Assembly (NCBI GenBank): GCA_900770445.1
Contig: CAAGKO010000049.1
Span: forward strand, 1-36,395
DNA: 36,395 nucleotides
From: an uncultured Oribacterium sp.
GTDB lineage: Bacteria > Bacillota > Clostridia > Lachnospirales > Lachnospiraceae
Direction: 5' to 3'
A program made the position numbers and the translations under genes. Positions within the stretch are counted from its first letter, which is position 1. Each line of letters begins with the position of its first letter. This document shows positions 22,652-31,052 of this stretch, in pieces. The notes below the pieces were generated by a model. That model did no database searches and was not told the origin of the DNA. It was given only the letters and a program-made list of their open reading frames with translations.

Positions 22652-23965
22652 TCAGAAGAGTCGTTCCGGGAGCTTCCGGATGGCGTCGAAGATGCGCTGG
22701 AGGATGCCGGCGGAGAGCACGAGGGTCATTAGGATCGACAGGGCGATGAGCAGGAGGACGTGCGTGCTGTTTTCCGGGCCAGCGGCGGTGATGACGCCGC
22801 TCGCGAGGAGGAGGTCACGGATCGGTCGGTGCAGGATGTAGATCTGCAGGGTGCGCTGGCCGATGGTGGTGATGAGCGGGATCTGTCGGTTCGGCATCAG
22901 GGCGAGGAGCGCGAAGCTCATGAGGCCGGATACGAGGAACCAGACGAGGCGGATCAGCCAGAGCTGCGCGGCGAGCGCGCCCGGAAAGGCGGCCGGGTTC
23001 TGCTCCGGATGGAAGCGGTAGTACCAGGCACCGTAGACGACGTTTTTATACGGAAGCAGGCGGTCGAAGGTCTGCGTGCCGATCAGCGCGAAACAGAGGA
23101 GGCCGAGCGCCGTCAGGAGCAGGACAATGCCTCGATCGGCACGCTTTGAAGTCCCTTCCGGAGACCGACGCCGGGAGGTCGCGCGTTTCGGTGCCGCTAC
23201 ACTCTCCTGCTGCACTCCCAGAAACTCCATCAGGCGTTCCGGGCCGATGAAGTAGCCGGCGAAGAAGAACGGGGCGAAGGCGATGACGCGATCGAGGGCG
23301 AGGAAGTCGCCGAGACCGGCGAGGGCACCGCTCGCGAGGTAGCCGCCGGCGAGGGACAGGCTCATGAGGAGGATCCAGGCGATCAGGCTGCACGGGATGC
23401 CGCGCTGTGCCCGGCTCTCACTCGGTTGTAGCTGACGGCCCGCCTGCAGACCCTCGTCCGGCAATGACCGACTGCCCGTCTGTGGATGCTCGTCCGACTG
23501 CGCCCGCCTCTCACTCATCTGCAGGCGACGATTCGAACAGACAGGCCGGAGCGGAAGCACTTTTCCGCGACACCCGACGAAGAACGGGATCATCCGGTAC
23601 CAGAGGAGCAGGGCGAAGAGGTACCAGGGTGCGCCGGAGGTATGGAGGAAGTCCGGGAAGCGGGTCGTGCGGCCGTAAGCCGGGATCTCCGAGAAGAACA
23701 GGATGAACTGAAACAGGAGATAGAGCCAGAGGGTCGAGCACCAGCGACGCCAATTGAAGTGGGGCTTCGGCACGCGGGTGTAGATGCGCTGCGCGAGGAG
23801 GCCGGAGATGAAGACGAAGGCAGGCATGTGAAAGGCGTAGATCATATAGAAGAAATTCGTGACGCCGCGGGTCGTGCCCTGGATCGGGAGCAGCATATGG
23901 CCGATCACCACCAGGGTGATCAGGATGCCCTTTGCGTTGTCGAGCTTCAGATTTCGTTCCTTCAC
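22652..23965 (-). CDS. Membrane acyltransferase family protein (acyltransferase 3)
   Basis: This 437-residue membrane protein has the acyltransferase 3 start LDNAKGILITLVVIGHM with the conserved His, and about ten membrane spans. Such proteins O-acetylate cell wall polysaccharides or other envelope glycans; the substrate here is unknown. Two hydrophilic inserts interrupt the loops: about 133-190 (Arg/Gln/Ser-rich, with SERRAQ and SESRAQ at its two ends) and about 252-278 (Arg/Ser-rich). The start is GTG at 23965, behind GAGGT. The DNA of the first insert looks like decayed tandem repeats. Confidence 0.82.
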   Translation of the reverse strand: MKERNLKLDNAKGILITLVVIGHMLLPIQGTTRGVTNFFYMIYAFHMPAFVFISGLLAQRIYTRVPKPHFNWRRWCSTLWLYLLFQFILFFSEIPAYGRTTRFPDFLHTSGAPWYLFALLLWYRMIPFFVGCRGKVLPLRPVCSNRRLQMSERRAQSDEHPQTGSRSLPDEGLQAGRQLQPSESRAQRGIPCSLIAWILLMSLSLAGGYLASGALAGLGDFLALDRVIAFAPFFFAGYFIGPERLMEFLGVQQESVAAPKRATSRRRSPEGTSKRADRGIVLLLTALGLLCFALIGTQTFDRLLPYKNVVYGAWYYRFHPEQNPAAFPGALAAQLWLIRLVWFLVSGLMSFALLALMPNRQIPLITTIGQRTLQIYILHRPIRDLLLASGVITAAGPENSTHVLLLIALSILMTLVLSAGILQRIFDAIRKLPERLF

Positions 23966-23979
23966 AAAAATACCTCATA

Positions 23980-24010
23980 TAAAAGATGACTGCCGCATCC
24001 GCGGCAGTCA
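23980..24010 (-). terminator. Terminator after the phosphoglucomutase gene
   Basis: TGACTGCCGC and GCGGCAGTCA form a perfect 10-bp stem with a 4-nt loop, followed on the minus strand by TCTTTTATA. Confidence 0.85.
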
Positions 24011-24030
24011 CCGAAAACTCAGATAAAACC

Positions 24031-25713
24031 TTACTTAAGCAGCGGCTCGAGTGCGGCTGCCAGCTTCTCCTTCTCGGCTTCGGCCTCTGCGAGGTCCTTT
24101 CCGAGGGTGGTGTAGTACGCCTTGATCTTCGGCTCGGTGCCGGACGGGCGAACCACGACGGTGGAACCATCATCGAGGGAGTAGATCAGGACGTTCGCTG
24201 CCGGGAGTCCGGTCTCCCCCGGCTTCGTGTAATCCATGACCTTCACAACCTTCTTGCCGGCGAACTCCTTCGGCGGATTCGTGCGGAGCTCGTTCATGAT
24301 CCCAGCCATCTTATCCATACCGCTGAGGCCCGGGAACTCGAAGGAATCCACCTTGTTGAGGTAGCGGCCATACTCCTTATAGATCTCCTCGAGGCGCTGC
24401 TTGATGGAGGATCCGATGGAGCGATAGTACGCAGCCATCTCACAGATGAGCATGGAGCCGATCACGGCGTCCTTATCACGTACATACGGGCCGGCGAGGT
24501 AGCCGTAAGACTCCTCGAAACCGAAGATGAAGCGCTCGACTTCGCCGGCTGCCTCGAGCTGTGCGATCTGGTCACCGATCCACTTGAAACCGGTGAGGGT
24601 CTCCCGAAGCTCGACACCATAATGCTCGGCGACAGCATTGGCCAGCGGTGTGGAAACGATCGACTTTACAGCGACCGGCTTCGCCGGCATGGTGCCCTGC
24701 TCGATGCGGCCTGCGCAGATGTAATCGAGGAGCAACACACCCATCTCGTTACCGGTGACGAGCTCATAGGAGCCGTCCGGACACTTCATGGCGATGCCGA
24801 CACGGTCTGCATCCGGGTCAGTCGCGAGCATCAGATCAGCGCCGGTCTGCTCCGCGAGCTCGAGGCCCTTCTTCAGTGCGTCGAGGATCTCCGGGTTCGG
24901 ATAGGAGCAGGTGGTGAAGTAGCCGTTCGGGTACTCCTGCTCCGGCACGATCGTGATGTCGTGAATGCCGATGTCGTTCAGTACACGGGTGACCGGAACG
25001 AGGCCGGTACCGTTCAGCGGTGAGTAAACGAGCTTGAGGCCGGAGGTCGCCGCGATACCCGGGCGGATCTGACGTGCCTCGATCGCCTCGTAGAGTGCGT
25101 TCTTGCAGTCATCTTCAACAAACCGGATGAGCCCCTTGTTCACGCCCTCGGCGAAGCTCATGTACTTCGCGCCGGTGAGCACGTCGGTCTTCTGGATCTG
25201 CTGGTAGACGATGTCGGCGGCCTCATCGGTCATCTGACATCCGTCCGGACCGTAGGCCTTATAGCCGTTGTATTTCGCCGGATTGTGGGATGCGGTCACC
25301 ATGATGCCGGCGTTGCAGTGATAGTAACGGGTGGCGAAGGAAAGGGCCGGTACCGGCATGAGCTCATCATAGATGCGCACGTGGATGCCGTTCGCTGCCA
25401 GCACGCCTGCTGCGTCACGTGCGAAGTTCCAGCCCTTCAGACGGGAATCGTAGCTGATCGCAACGGTCTGTGTTCCGCCCTGGGTCTTCACCCAGTCTGC
25501 CACACCCTGTGTCGCCTGACGAACGACCCAGATATTCATCCGGTTGGTTCCTGCGCCGAGTGTGCCGCGGAGGCCAGCGGTTCCAAACTTCAGTGCGACA
25601 GCGAAACGCTCCTTGATCGCGTCATCATCGCCTTCGATATTCTGAAGCTCGGTTTTTAAGTCAACATCCTGAAGCTCGGCATGAAGCCAACGCTCATATT
25701 CATCCTGATACAT
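24031..25713 (-). CDS. Phospho-sugar mutase (phosphoglucomutase/phosphomannomutase family)
   Basis: This 560-residue enzyme interconverts glucose 1- and 6-phosphate or the mannose equivalents, feeding polysaccharide and cell wall precursors. The active-site serine is Ser142 in TASHNPAKYNGYK. The metal loop is DPDADRVGIA, the sugar-binding loop includes GFEESYGYL, and the phosphate-binding end is RPSGTEPKIKAYY. It resembles PgcA of Firmicutes. GAGAGGG lies 11 bases before the ATG. The gene appears to be transcribed alone. Confidence 0.93.
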   Translation of the reverse strand: MYQDEYERWLHAELQDVDLKTELQNIEGDDDAIKERFAVALKFGTAGLRGTLGAGTNRMNIWVVRQATQGVADWVKTQGGTQTVAISYDSRLKGWNFARDAAGVLAANGIHVRIYDELMPVPALSFATRYYHCNAGIMVTASHNPAKYNGYKAYGPDGCQMTDEAADIVYQQIQKTDVLTGAKYMSFAEGVNKGLIRFVEDDCKNALYEAIEARQIRPGIAATSGLKLVYSPLNGTGLVPVTRVLNDIGIHDITIVPEQEYPNGYFTTCSYPNPEILDALKKGLELAEQTGADLMLATDPDADRVGIAMKCPDGSYELVTGNEMGVLLLDYICAGRIEQGTMPAKPVAVKSIVSTPLANAVAEHYGVELRETLTGFKWIGDQIAQLEAAGEVERFIFGFEESYGYLAGPYVRDKDAVIGSMLICEMAAYYRSIGSSIKQRLEEIYKEYGRYLNKVDSFEFPGLSGMDKMAGIMNELRTNPPKEFAGKKVVKVMDYTKPGETGLPAANVLIYSLDDGSTVVVRPSGTEPKIKAYYTTLGKDLAEAEAEKEKLAAALEPLLK

Positions 25714-25889
25714 AGATAGATTGCCCTCTCTTTCTGAAAATTCCAGCTGCTATAAATATATCAATTTTGCACATCCGCTTCAAGGCGTCGGGGCATGTTC
25801 ACGGCAGTTTCACTGGATTTTTAGTAACCGTTCCGGCAGGGAGGCGGCGTCCCTCCGGGTCCCCGCCTGGCTGAATCACTGTATGCAGA

Positions 25890-27332
25890 TTACGGTTTCA
25901 TGCCACGTGCGAGCTCCGTCAGCCGTTCGCGGTGGTTCTGCGACGGGTCCTGGAGCACCTGGTCGAGGAGCGCGTGCAGGGTCCGCCCGATTTCCGGCCC
26001 GTGCGGGATGCCGATGGCCATCAGGTCCTGTCCGCTGATCTCGAGGTTTTTTAGTTCAATGCAGTCGCCCGCGACGCGGATGGCCGCCACTTCAAACTGT
26101 ACCCGTCGGATGCGTTCGAGGAGCTCTGCCGTACGGTCTTCGTGCTTCTCCGGTGCGCTGCAGGCACTGTCCGGCTTCGTCGCCGTACGGCAACATGGCA
26201 TGATCACGGTCTCCTGCTCCGGGCAGGCGGCGTCGAGGTACGGCTTCATCCACTCGGCATCGCGTGCCGCGCGGAGCAGGCAGGCGACGGCCCGCAGATA
26301 GTTCTCGTAGGTCTCGTAGCCGATCTCCGACAGCTTCTTCCGGATCTTATAACGCGAGTTCGGCAGCGGTTCCAGGAAAAGCTGCGCGATGGTGCCTGCC
26401 TTCGCGATGGTATCATTGTCCATCTTCAACTCCCGGAGGATGCAGCGCGCACGGTCCGGCACACCGCGCAGGAAAACGCCCCAGCGAAGGTAGCGCTCGG
26501 CCGGGAGGTCGGACGGCATCCACGGATAGACCGGGTAGTCATCCGGCACGCCGATGGCGTCATGAAAGGCGTCGGCGAAGTGCTCGCTGATGTACTCGGA
26601 GAGGCCGCTCATCGATACCAGCGCGATGTGCTCCGGGTGGTCGGACATGAGGAGCTTCGTGAGCTCGACGGCGATACGCTCCTTCGAGACGTGCTCGAGG
26701 TTCGGCGCGAGCTTCCGTACGGCCTGCCAGGTCGCCGGATCGATGTCGAAGCCGAGCTGGGCCGAGAAGCGGAGGGCGCGGAGCATGCGAAGGGCATCCT
26801 CCCGGAAGCGCTGCTCCGGCTCGCCGACGGCGCGGACGACACGACGACCGAGATCCTCGAGACCACCGAAGTCATCTACGATGCCGCTCCGGTCATTGAC
26901 CGCCATCGCGTTGATCGTGAAGTCACGGCGCGCGAGGTCCTCATGAAGTGACGGTGTGAACTGCACCGCGCTCGGATGACGACCATCGAGGTAGGCCCCA
27001 TCGATCCGATAGGTCGTGACCTCGTAGCCCTCCCAGACCGGCGCGGACTTCGTCCCCGGATGCTCCGCCGAACGACCGGCGTGCGTGCTGCCCGTGTGCT
27101 CCGCCGGCAGCAGCACCGTCACGGTGCCATGCTGGATCCCGGTGTCGATGGTGCGTCTGAACACCGCCTTCACCTGCTCCGGACGCGCACTCGTCGTGAT
27201 ATCCCAGTCGCCCGGAACACGCCCGAGGAGACTGTCGCGCACACAGCCACCGACCGCATAAGCCTCGTAGCCCGCACGCTCGAGCTCTGCGATGATATAT
27301 TCTACATTCGAAGGTAATTTGATTTTTTTCAT
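25890..27332 (-). CDS. cca: CCA tRNA nucleotidyltransferase
   Basis: This class II enzyme adds or repairs the 3' CCA end of tRNA. The head domain has GGCVRDSLLGRVPGDWDI with the catalytic Asp42 and Asp44, followed by the RRDFTINAMA motif. The C-terminal part has the usual helical body. At 480 residues it is longer than most. Residues about 76-101 form a His/Gly/Pro-rich insert between VTVLL and GYEVTTYR, where most relatives have only a few residues. About 368-402 is another insert with three cysteines. No AGGAGG is seen before the ATG. Confidence 0.92.
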   Translation of the reverse strand: MKKIKLPSNVEYIIAELERAGYEAYAVGGCVRDSLLGRVPGDWDITTSARPEQVKAVFRRTIDTGIQHGTVTVLLPAEHTGSTHAGRSAEHPGTKSAPVWEGYEVTTYRIDGAYLDGRHPSAVQFTPSLHEDLARRDFTINAMAVNDRSGIVDDFGGLEDLGRRVVRAVGEPEQRFREDALRMLRALRFSAQLGFDIDPATWQAVRKLAPNLEHVSKERIAVELTKLLMSDHPEHIALVSMSGLSEYISEHFADAFHDAIGVPDDYPVYPWMPSDLPAERYLRWGVFLRGVPDRARCILRELKMDNDTIAKAGTIAQLFLEPLPNSRYKIRKKLSEIGYETYENYLRAVACLLRAARDAEWMKPYLDAACPEQETVIMPCCRTATKPDSACSAPEKHEDRTAELLERIRRVQFEVAAIRVAGDCIELKNLEISGQDLMAIGIPHGPEIGRTLHALLDQVLQDPSQNHRERLTELARGMKP

Positions 27333-27363
27333 TATAATCTTTCTACGGACTGATCCGACATAA

Positions 27364-27587
27364 AGGGTGTCGAAGAATTGGATCCAGAAGCTTTAAGCCG
27401 AGGACGTGAAAAATCAAAAGCGGACCCCTTAGAGCCAGTTGGAGAATTTTCCTTAGCACCCTCTGCAACGCTGAGTTTTCCTCAAGAAAATCTCAGCGAT
27501 TGCAGAGGGCCTACTGGCTCTTAGGGGTCCACTTTTAGATTTTTCGCCGCAGTGCGCCCAGTTTCTGGAGCCAATTTTGCGGCACCC
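27364..27587. repeat. 224-bp nested inverted repeat (MITE-like or giant hairpin)
   Basis: Three nested blocks pair across a 5-nt loop (27481-27485). Inner: 27459-27480 with 27486-27509, 22 bp with two single-base bulges. Middle: 27408-27440 with 27513-27545, about 30 of 33 positions. Outer: GGGTGTCG..AATTGG..TCCAGAA (27364-27388) with its complement ending at 27587. The element fills the gap from 11 bp after the proS stop to about 32 bp before the cca start. No open frame of note is inside, and no clear target duplication is seen. Confidence 0.85.
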
Positions 27588-27597
27588 ATTATTCAAA

Positions 27598-29034
27598 TCA
27601 GTATGCACGTCCCCAGTATACCATCTTCGTCGCCGGCTTTCCGCAGACAACACAGGTATCACTGATGGTCTCCTGCTCGAACGGGATACATCTCGAGGTG
27701 ATGCCGGACATCTCCTTCAGCTTATCCTCACACTCGCGGCAGCCGCACCACATCGCCTTCACGAAGCCACGCTTGGTGTTCACGATGTCGACGAGCTCAT
27801 CCATGTTGGTCGCGCTGGAGGTATGCTCCTCGAGGAAGGTCTTCGCGCGGTCGTACATATCCTGCTGGATCTGCTCGAGCAGCTTACCGGTCTCCTCAGC
27901 GAGTTCCTCGAAGGAAACCTGGATCTTCTCACGGGTATCACGACGTACGAGTACGACATGACCGGCCTCGATATCCTTCGGGCCGACCTCGATACGAAGC
28001 GGAATACCACGTACCTCACAGTCCGCGAACTTGAATCCCGGTGACTTGTCACCATCGTCTACCTTTACGCGGAAGCCGGACTTCCGAAGCTGATCTCTCA
28101 GCTCGTATGCCTTATCAAGCACGCCTTCCTTCTTCTGCTGGATCGGAACGATGCAGATCTGCGTCGGCGCGATTCTCGGTGGCAGCTTGAGACCGGAATC
28201 ATCTCCATGTACCATGATGAGCGCACCGATCATACGGGTGGTCATACCCCAGGAAGTCTCGTATACCGGCTTCAGCTGGTTGTCCTTATCGAGAAACTGT
28301 ACGTTGAAGGCCTTCGCGAAGTCCGCACCGAAGTTGTGGGAGGTCGCGCACTGAAGTGCCTGACCATCATGCATGAGGGCCTCGATGGTATAGGTAGCTA
28401 CGGCACCGGCAAACTTCTCCTTCTCGGTCTTCTGTCCCTTTACGACCGGGATCGCAAGCACATTCTCTGAGATGTCCGCATAGATCTCGAGCATGAGCTT
28501 CGTTCTCTCCTCGGCCTGCTCTGCGGTTGCATGCACGGTATGTCCCTCCTGCCACAGGAACTCACGGGTTCTCAGGAACGGACGGGTGGTCTTCTCCCAA
28601 CGAACGACCGATACCCACTGGTTGAGGATCTGCGGGAGATCACGATAGGACTTTACGACCTTTGAGAAATAATCACAGAACAGTGTCTCGGAGGTCGGGC
28701 GTACGCAGAGACGCTCCTCGAGCTTCTTCTGTCCACCCTCGGTTACCCAGGCAACCTCCGGTGCGAATCCCTCGACGTGGTCCTTCTCCTTCTGAAGGAG
28801 GGACTCCGGAATCAGCATCGGCATCGCTACGTTCTCTACGCCGTTCGCCTTGAAGCGCTGATCCAGCTCATGCATGATGTTCTCCCAGATCGCATAGCCA
28901 GCCGGACGGATGACCATGAAACCCTTGACGGATGAGTAATCCGTGAGCTCTGCCTTCTTAACAACGTCTGTGTACCACTGAGCGAAATCCTCCCCCATAG
29001 GAGTGATCTGCTCGACAAGTTTCTTGTCTGCCAT
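27598..29034 (-). CDS. proS: Prolyl-tRNA synthetase, archaeal/eukaryote-like type
   Basis: This 478-residue class II synthetase attaches proline to tRNA-Pro. It is the ProS type 3 form: no editing insert, a C-terminal zinc-type domain with CGCRECEDK and CVVCGK, and a final tyrosine. Motif 2 is in the RWEKTTRPFLRTREFLWQEGHT segment. The ATG at 29034 is 9 bases after AAAGG; an ATG two codons earlier is too close to it. No T-box leader is visible. The 224-bp inverted repeat follows the stop codon. Confidence 0.94.
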   Translation of the reverse strand: MADKKLVEQITPMGEDFAQWYTDVVKKAELTDYSSVKGFMVIRPAGYAIWENIMHELDQRFKANGVENVAMPMLIPESLLQKEKDHVEGFAPEVAWVTEGGQKKLEERLCVRPTSETLFCDYFSKVVKSYRDLPQILNQWVSVVRWEKTTRPFLRTREFLWQEGHTVHATAEQAEERTKLMLEIYADISENVLAIPVVKGQKTEKEKFAGAVATYTIEALMHDGQALQCATSHNFGADFAKAFNVQFLDKDNQLKPVYETSWGMTTRMIGALIMVHGDDSGLKLPPRIAPTQICIVPIQQKKEGVLDKAYELRDQLRKSGFRVKVDDGDKSPGFKFADCEVRGIPLRIEVGPKDIEAGHVVLVRRDTREKIQVSFEELAEETGKLLEQIQQDMYDRAKTFLEEHTSSATNMDELVDIVNTKRGFVKAMWCGCRECEDKLKEMSGITSRCIPFEQETISDTCVVCGKPATKMVYWGRAY

Positions 29035-29116
29035 AATCATAGCCTTTCTTTTTTAATGCGTCGGCACCGTCGCACATCCTTCGTGCCTTGCCGTCGCAGG
29101 TTTAATATGCGCATCT

Positions 29117-29144
29117 ATTTTAGCATGTGAAAAAGGATTTACAA
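29117..29144 (-). promoter_or_regulatory. Extended -10 promoter for proS
   Basis: On the minus strand TTGTAA (29139-29144) and TGCTAAAAT (-10 at 29117-29122) are separated by 16 bp. Transcription would start near 29110, about 75 nt before the proS ATG. Confidence 0.65.
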
Positions 29145-29145
29145 G

Positions 29146-29172
29146 AGAAAAGCCGGAGGATTATCCTCCGGC
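29146..29172 (-). terminator. Terminator after the orphan VOC gene
   Basis: GCCGGAGGA pairs perfectly with TCCTCCGGC over a 3-nt loop and is followed on the minus strand by TTTTCTC. Confidence 0.85.
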
Positions 29173-29199
29173 GCATAAGATTCGTATACATCCCTGTGA

Positions 29200-29583
29200 T
29201 TAATACTGCTTTAAATGAATCGCGAAGCCTGCGATCTGCTTATCGAGGTAGATGAACATGAGGCTGCCGTCCGGATTCTTCTTTGCGGTCTCCGGCTTCA
29301 CGCCCATGCCGCGCTTCTCGAAGAAGGCGACTGCCGCGTCTACATCATGGCAACCGATCGCGATGTGGCCCTTCTCGCCCGGACCATCCTTCTTCATGAT
29401 CTCGATGAGATCCGAAGCGAAGATGGAGCTGTTGCCGACTCTCGGGATGAAGCCCATGAGGGTCTGGAACTCGTCTGCGATCTTCAGTGCATCCTCCTCG
29501 CCGTTTGCATTGATACCTACATGCAGTACGCAGAGACCGAGCTCCTTCACTGCATCATACTCCTTTGACATCTGATCTGCCAT
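29200..29583 (-). CDS. VOC protein resembling the C-terminal domain of KDPG/KHG aldolases
   Basis: This 127-residue protein resembles the VOC-like domain attached to some clostridial 2-keto-3-deoxy-6-phosphogluconate aldolases, with LCVLHVGINANGEEDALKIA, GNSSIFASDLIEIMKKDGPG, EKGHIAIGCHDVDAAVAFFEKRG and a GFAIHL end. Here it stands alone, without the aldolase barrel. Its function is unknown; a link to sugar acid metabolism is inferred from that resemblance and from the operator upstream. The ATG at 29583 lies 7 bases after AGGAGG. It is a single-gene unit with its own promoter and terminator. Confidence 0.75.
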   Translation of the reverse strand: MADQMSKEYDAVKELGLCVLHVGINANGEEDALKIADEFQTLMGFIPRVGNSSIFASDLIEIMKKDGPGEKGHIAIGCHDVDAAVAFFEKRGMGVKPETAKKNPDGSLMFIYLDKQIAGFAIHLKQY

Positions 29584-29670
29584 GTTCATACCTCCTGTTG
29601 TCTCGTCATCGTTTCCTTCACTGTCCCGGCCAATGCAGTCGACCTCCACGGAGGCATCCACCCGCGAGGC

Positions 29671-29686
29671 AGTAAAGCGCTTTACT
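29671..29686. promoter_or_regulatory. Perfect 16-bp operator-like palindrome
   Basis: AGTAAAGCGCTTTACT is a perfect palindrome with a central CG pair, the style of LacI/GalR-family operators (including CcpA and KdgR types). It covers the predicted transcription start of the VOC gene, so a bound repressor would block it. Confidence 0.65.
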
Positions 29687-29689
29687 AAT

Positions 29690-29718
29690 AAAATACTCTT
29701 TCTCTCCCGCTTAATCAA
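29690..29718 (-). promoter_or_regulatory. Promoter for the orphan VOC gene
   Basis: On the minus strand TTGATT (29713-29718) and TATTTT (29690-29695) are spaced by 17 bp. The start of transcription would be near 29683, inside the palindrome at 29671-29686. Confidence 0.65.
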
Positions 29719-29722
29719 GACA

Positions 29723-29814
29723 CAGTTCATGCAGGGGGCCCCGGCGGGCCGGCAACGGATGCGATACGTAGAGACCGTGTGAAATCAAGCCGGGTCCCCT
29801 TCACTGAACCACTG
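29723..29814. repeat. Imperfect palindrome abutting the aroC stop codon
   Basis: CAGTTCATGCAGGGGGCCCCGG on one side pairs imperfectly with the end that reads, in reverse, CAGTGGTTCA then GGGGACCCGGC. The element ends one base before the aroC stop. Its outer CAGTTCA and inner GGGGACC resemble the palindrome at 35659-35712. There is no U tract. Confidence 0.5.
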
Positions 29815-31029
29815 TTAATCCAGCGGGTAGATCTCGTGCAGGAACTCCATCTGCGCGCCCATGTTCTCCAGGAGCGCGTCGAGTACGGTGATCGCCACCA
29901 TACACTCCACGACGACACAGGCCCGCTCGACGACGGTCGGGTCGTGACGGCCTTTGATTTCGATCGTGATGTTATCGCCCTCTTCGTTCGCGGTTTCCTG
30001 CGGGCGGGCGATGGACGGGGTCGGCTTGAAGTAGGCGCGGAGAACGATCTCGGCGCCGTCGGACATGCCGCCGAGGATGCCGCCGGCGTGGTTCGTCTTC
30101 ACACGGAAGACCTCCTCCATGCCGTCGAGCTCACCGCTTGCGAGCATCTCCTCGAACTCCTCTTCCGTGAGCGGCGTCTCATCATGGAGTGCCCGGGCGC
30201 GGTTCACATCCTCGAGGCTCGGCTGGTGCTCGTAGTCCTCATCCTCCTCGTCAACCTCCATCGGGGCGATCGGCACCGCGACGGCCTCGAAGCCATCGTT
30301 GTTCTCGGAGCCGAGCGCGCGGGCTGCCTTCGTCCCGTCGCCGATCTCCACGGCCTTGACCGCACCGATCGACATCACGGCCTGGGCGAGGCGGGCGTCG
30401 AGCTTATCGAAGACCGGTTCACCGATGCCGGTCGGCATGTTGTTGACGAAGCAGGTCACCACACCACCGGCGCTGTCCTTCTCCTCGCGGAGCTCGAGGA
30501 TGCGCTGGTCGGCCGCCTCCTGGCCGGCCGGAGTCGTCACGTCGATGCCGGCAAGCTCCGTCACCTCGGCGTCCACCGTGATGCCGAGATCCGACAGCAC
30601 CTTCGCTGCGACGGCACCACCGGCGACACGCGCGAGGGTCTCGCGACCGCTGGAGCGACCGCCGCCGCGGTAGTCGCGGAAGCCGTACTTCTCATAGAAG
30701 CCGTAATCGGCGTGGCCCGGACGGAACACGTGGGCGATATCCGAGTAGTCCTTACTGTGCTGGTCACTGTTTCGAACCATCATCGCGATCGGCGTACCGG
30801 TCGTCTTTCCCTCGAAGACACCGGAGAGGATCTCGATCCGATCGTCCTCCTTCCGCTGAGTAGCCTTCAGATTCTGGCCCGGCTTCCGCCGGTCCATATA
30901 CGGCTGGATGTCCTCGACGGACAGTGCGAGGCCGGCCGGGCAGCCATCGATGATGACGCCGAGTGCCGGTCCGTGTGACTCACCGAAGGTGGTGATACGA
31001 AAAAGCTTTCCAAATGTATTGCCTGCCAT
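29815..31029 (-). CDS. aroC: Chorismate synthase with acidic insert
   Basis: AroC makes chorismate from 5-enolpyruvylshikimate 3-phosphate with reduced FMN, the last step of the shikimate pathway. Signatures are FGESHGPALGVIIDG (15-29), RPGHADYGF.KYGFRDYRGGGRSSGRETLARVAGGA in the centre, and TNHAGGILGGMSDG (312-325). The 404-residue length exceeds the usual 350-390 because residues about 249-305 form a Glu/Asp-rich insert between SENNDGF and the TNHAGG motif. AGGGGGA precedes the ATG. It lies 23 bp after the lactonase-family gene, probably in one operon. Confidence 0.94.
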   Translation of the reverse strand: MAGNTFGKLFRITTFGESHGPALGVIIDGCPAGLALSVEDIQPYMDRRKPGQNLKATQRKEDDRIEILSGVFEGKTTGTPIAMMVRNSDQHSKDYSDIAHVFRPGHADYGFYEKYGFRDYRGGGRSSGRETLARVAGGAVAAKVLSDLGITVDAEVTELAGIDVTTPAGQEAADQRILELREEKDSAGGVVTCFVNNMPTGIGEPVFDKLDARLAQAVMSIGAVKAVEIGDGTKAARALGSENNDGFEAVAVPIAPMEVDEEDEDYEHQPSLEDVNRARALHDETPLTEEEFEEMLASGELDGMEEVFRVKTNHAGGILGGMSDGAEIVLRAYFKPTPSIARPQETANEEGDNITIEIKGRHDPTVVERACVVVECMVAITVLDALLENMGAQMEFLHEIYPLD

Positions 31030-31052
31030 GGATGTCCCCCTGAAACGCGTTT

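Noticed and set aside
29041..29145. T-box leader before proS
   Set aside because: No GGGTGGTACCGCG-type element or specifier stem was seen and the leader is only about 75 nt.
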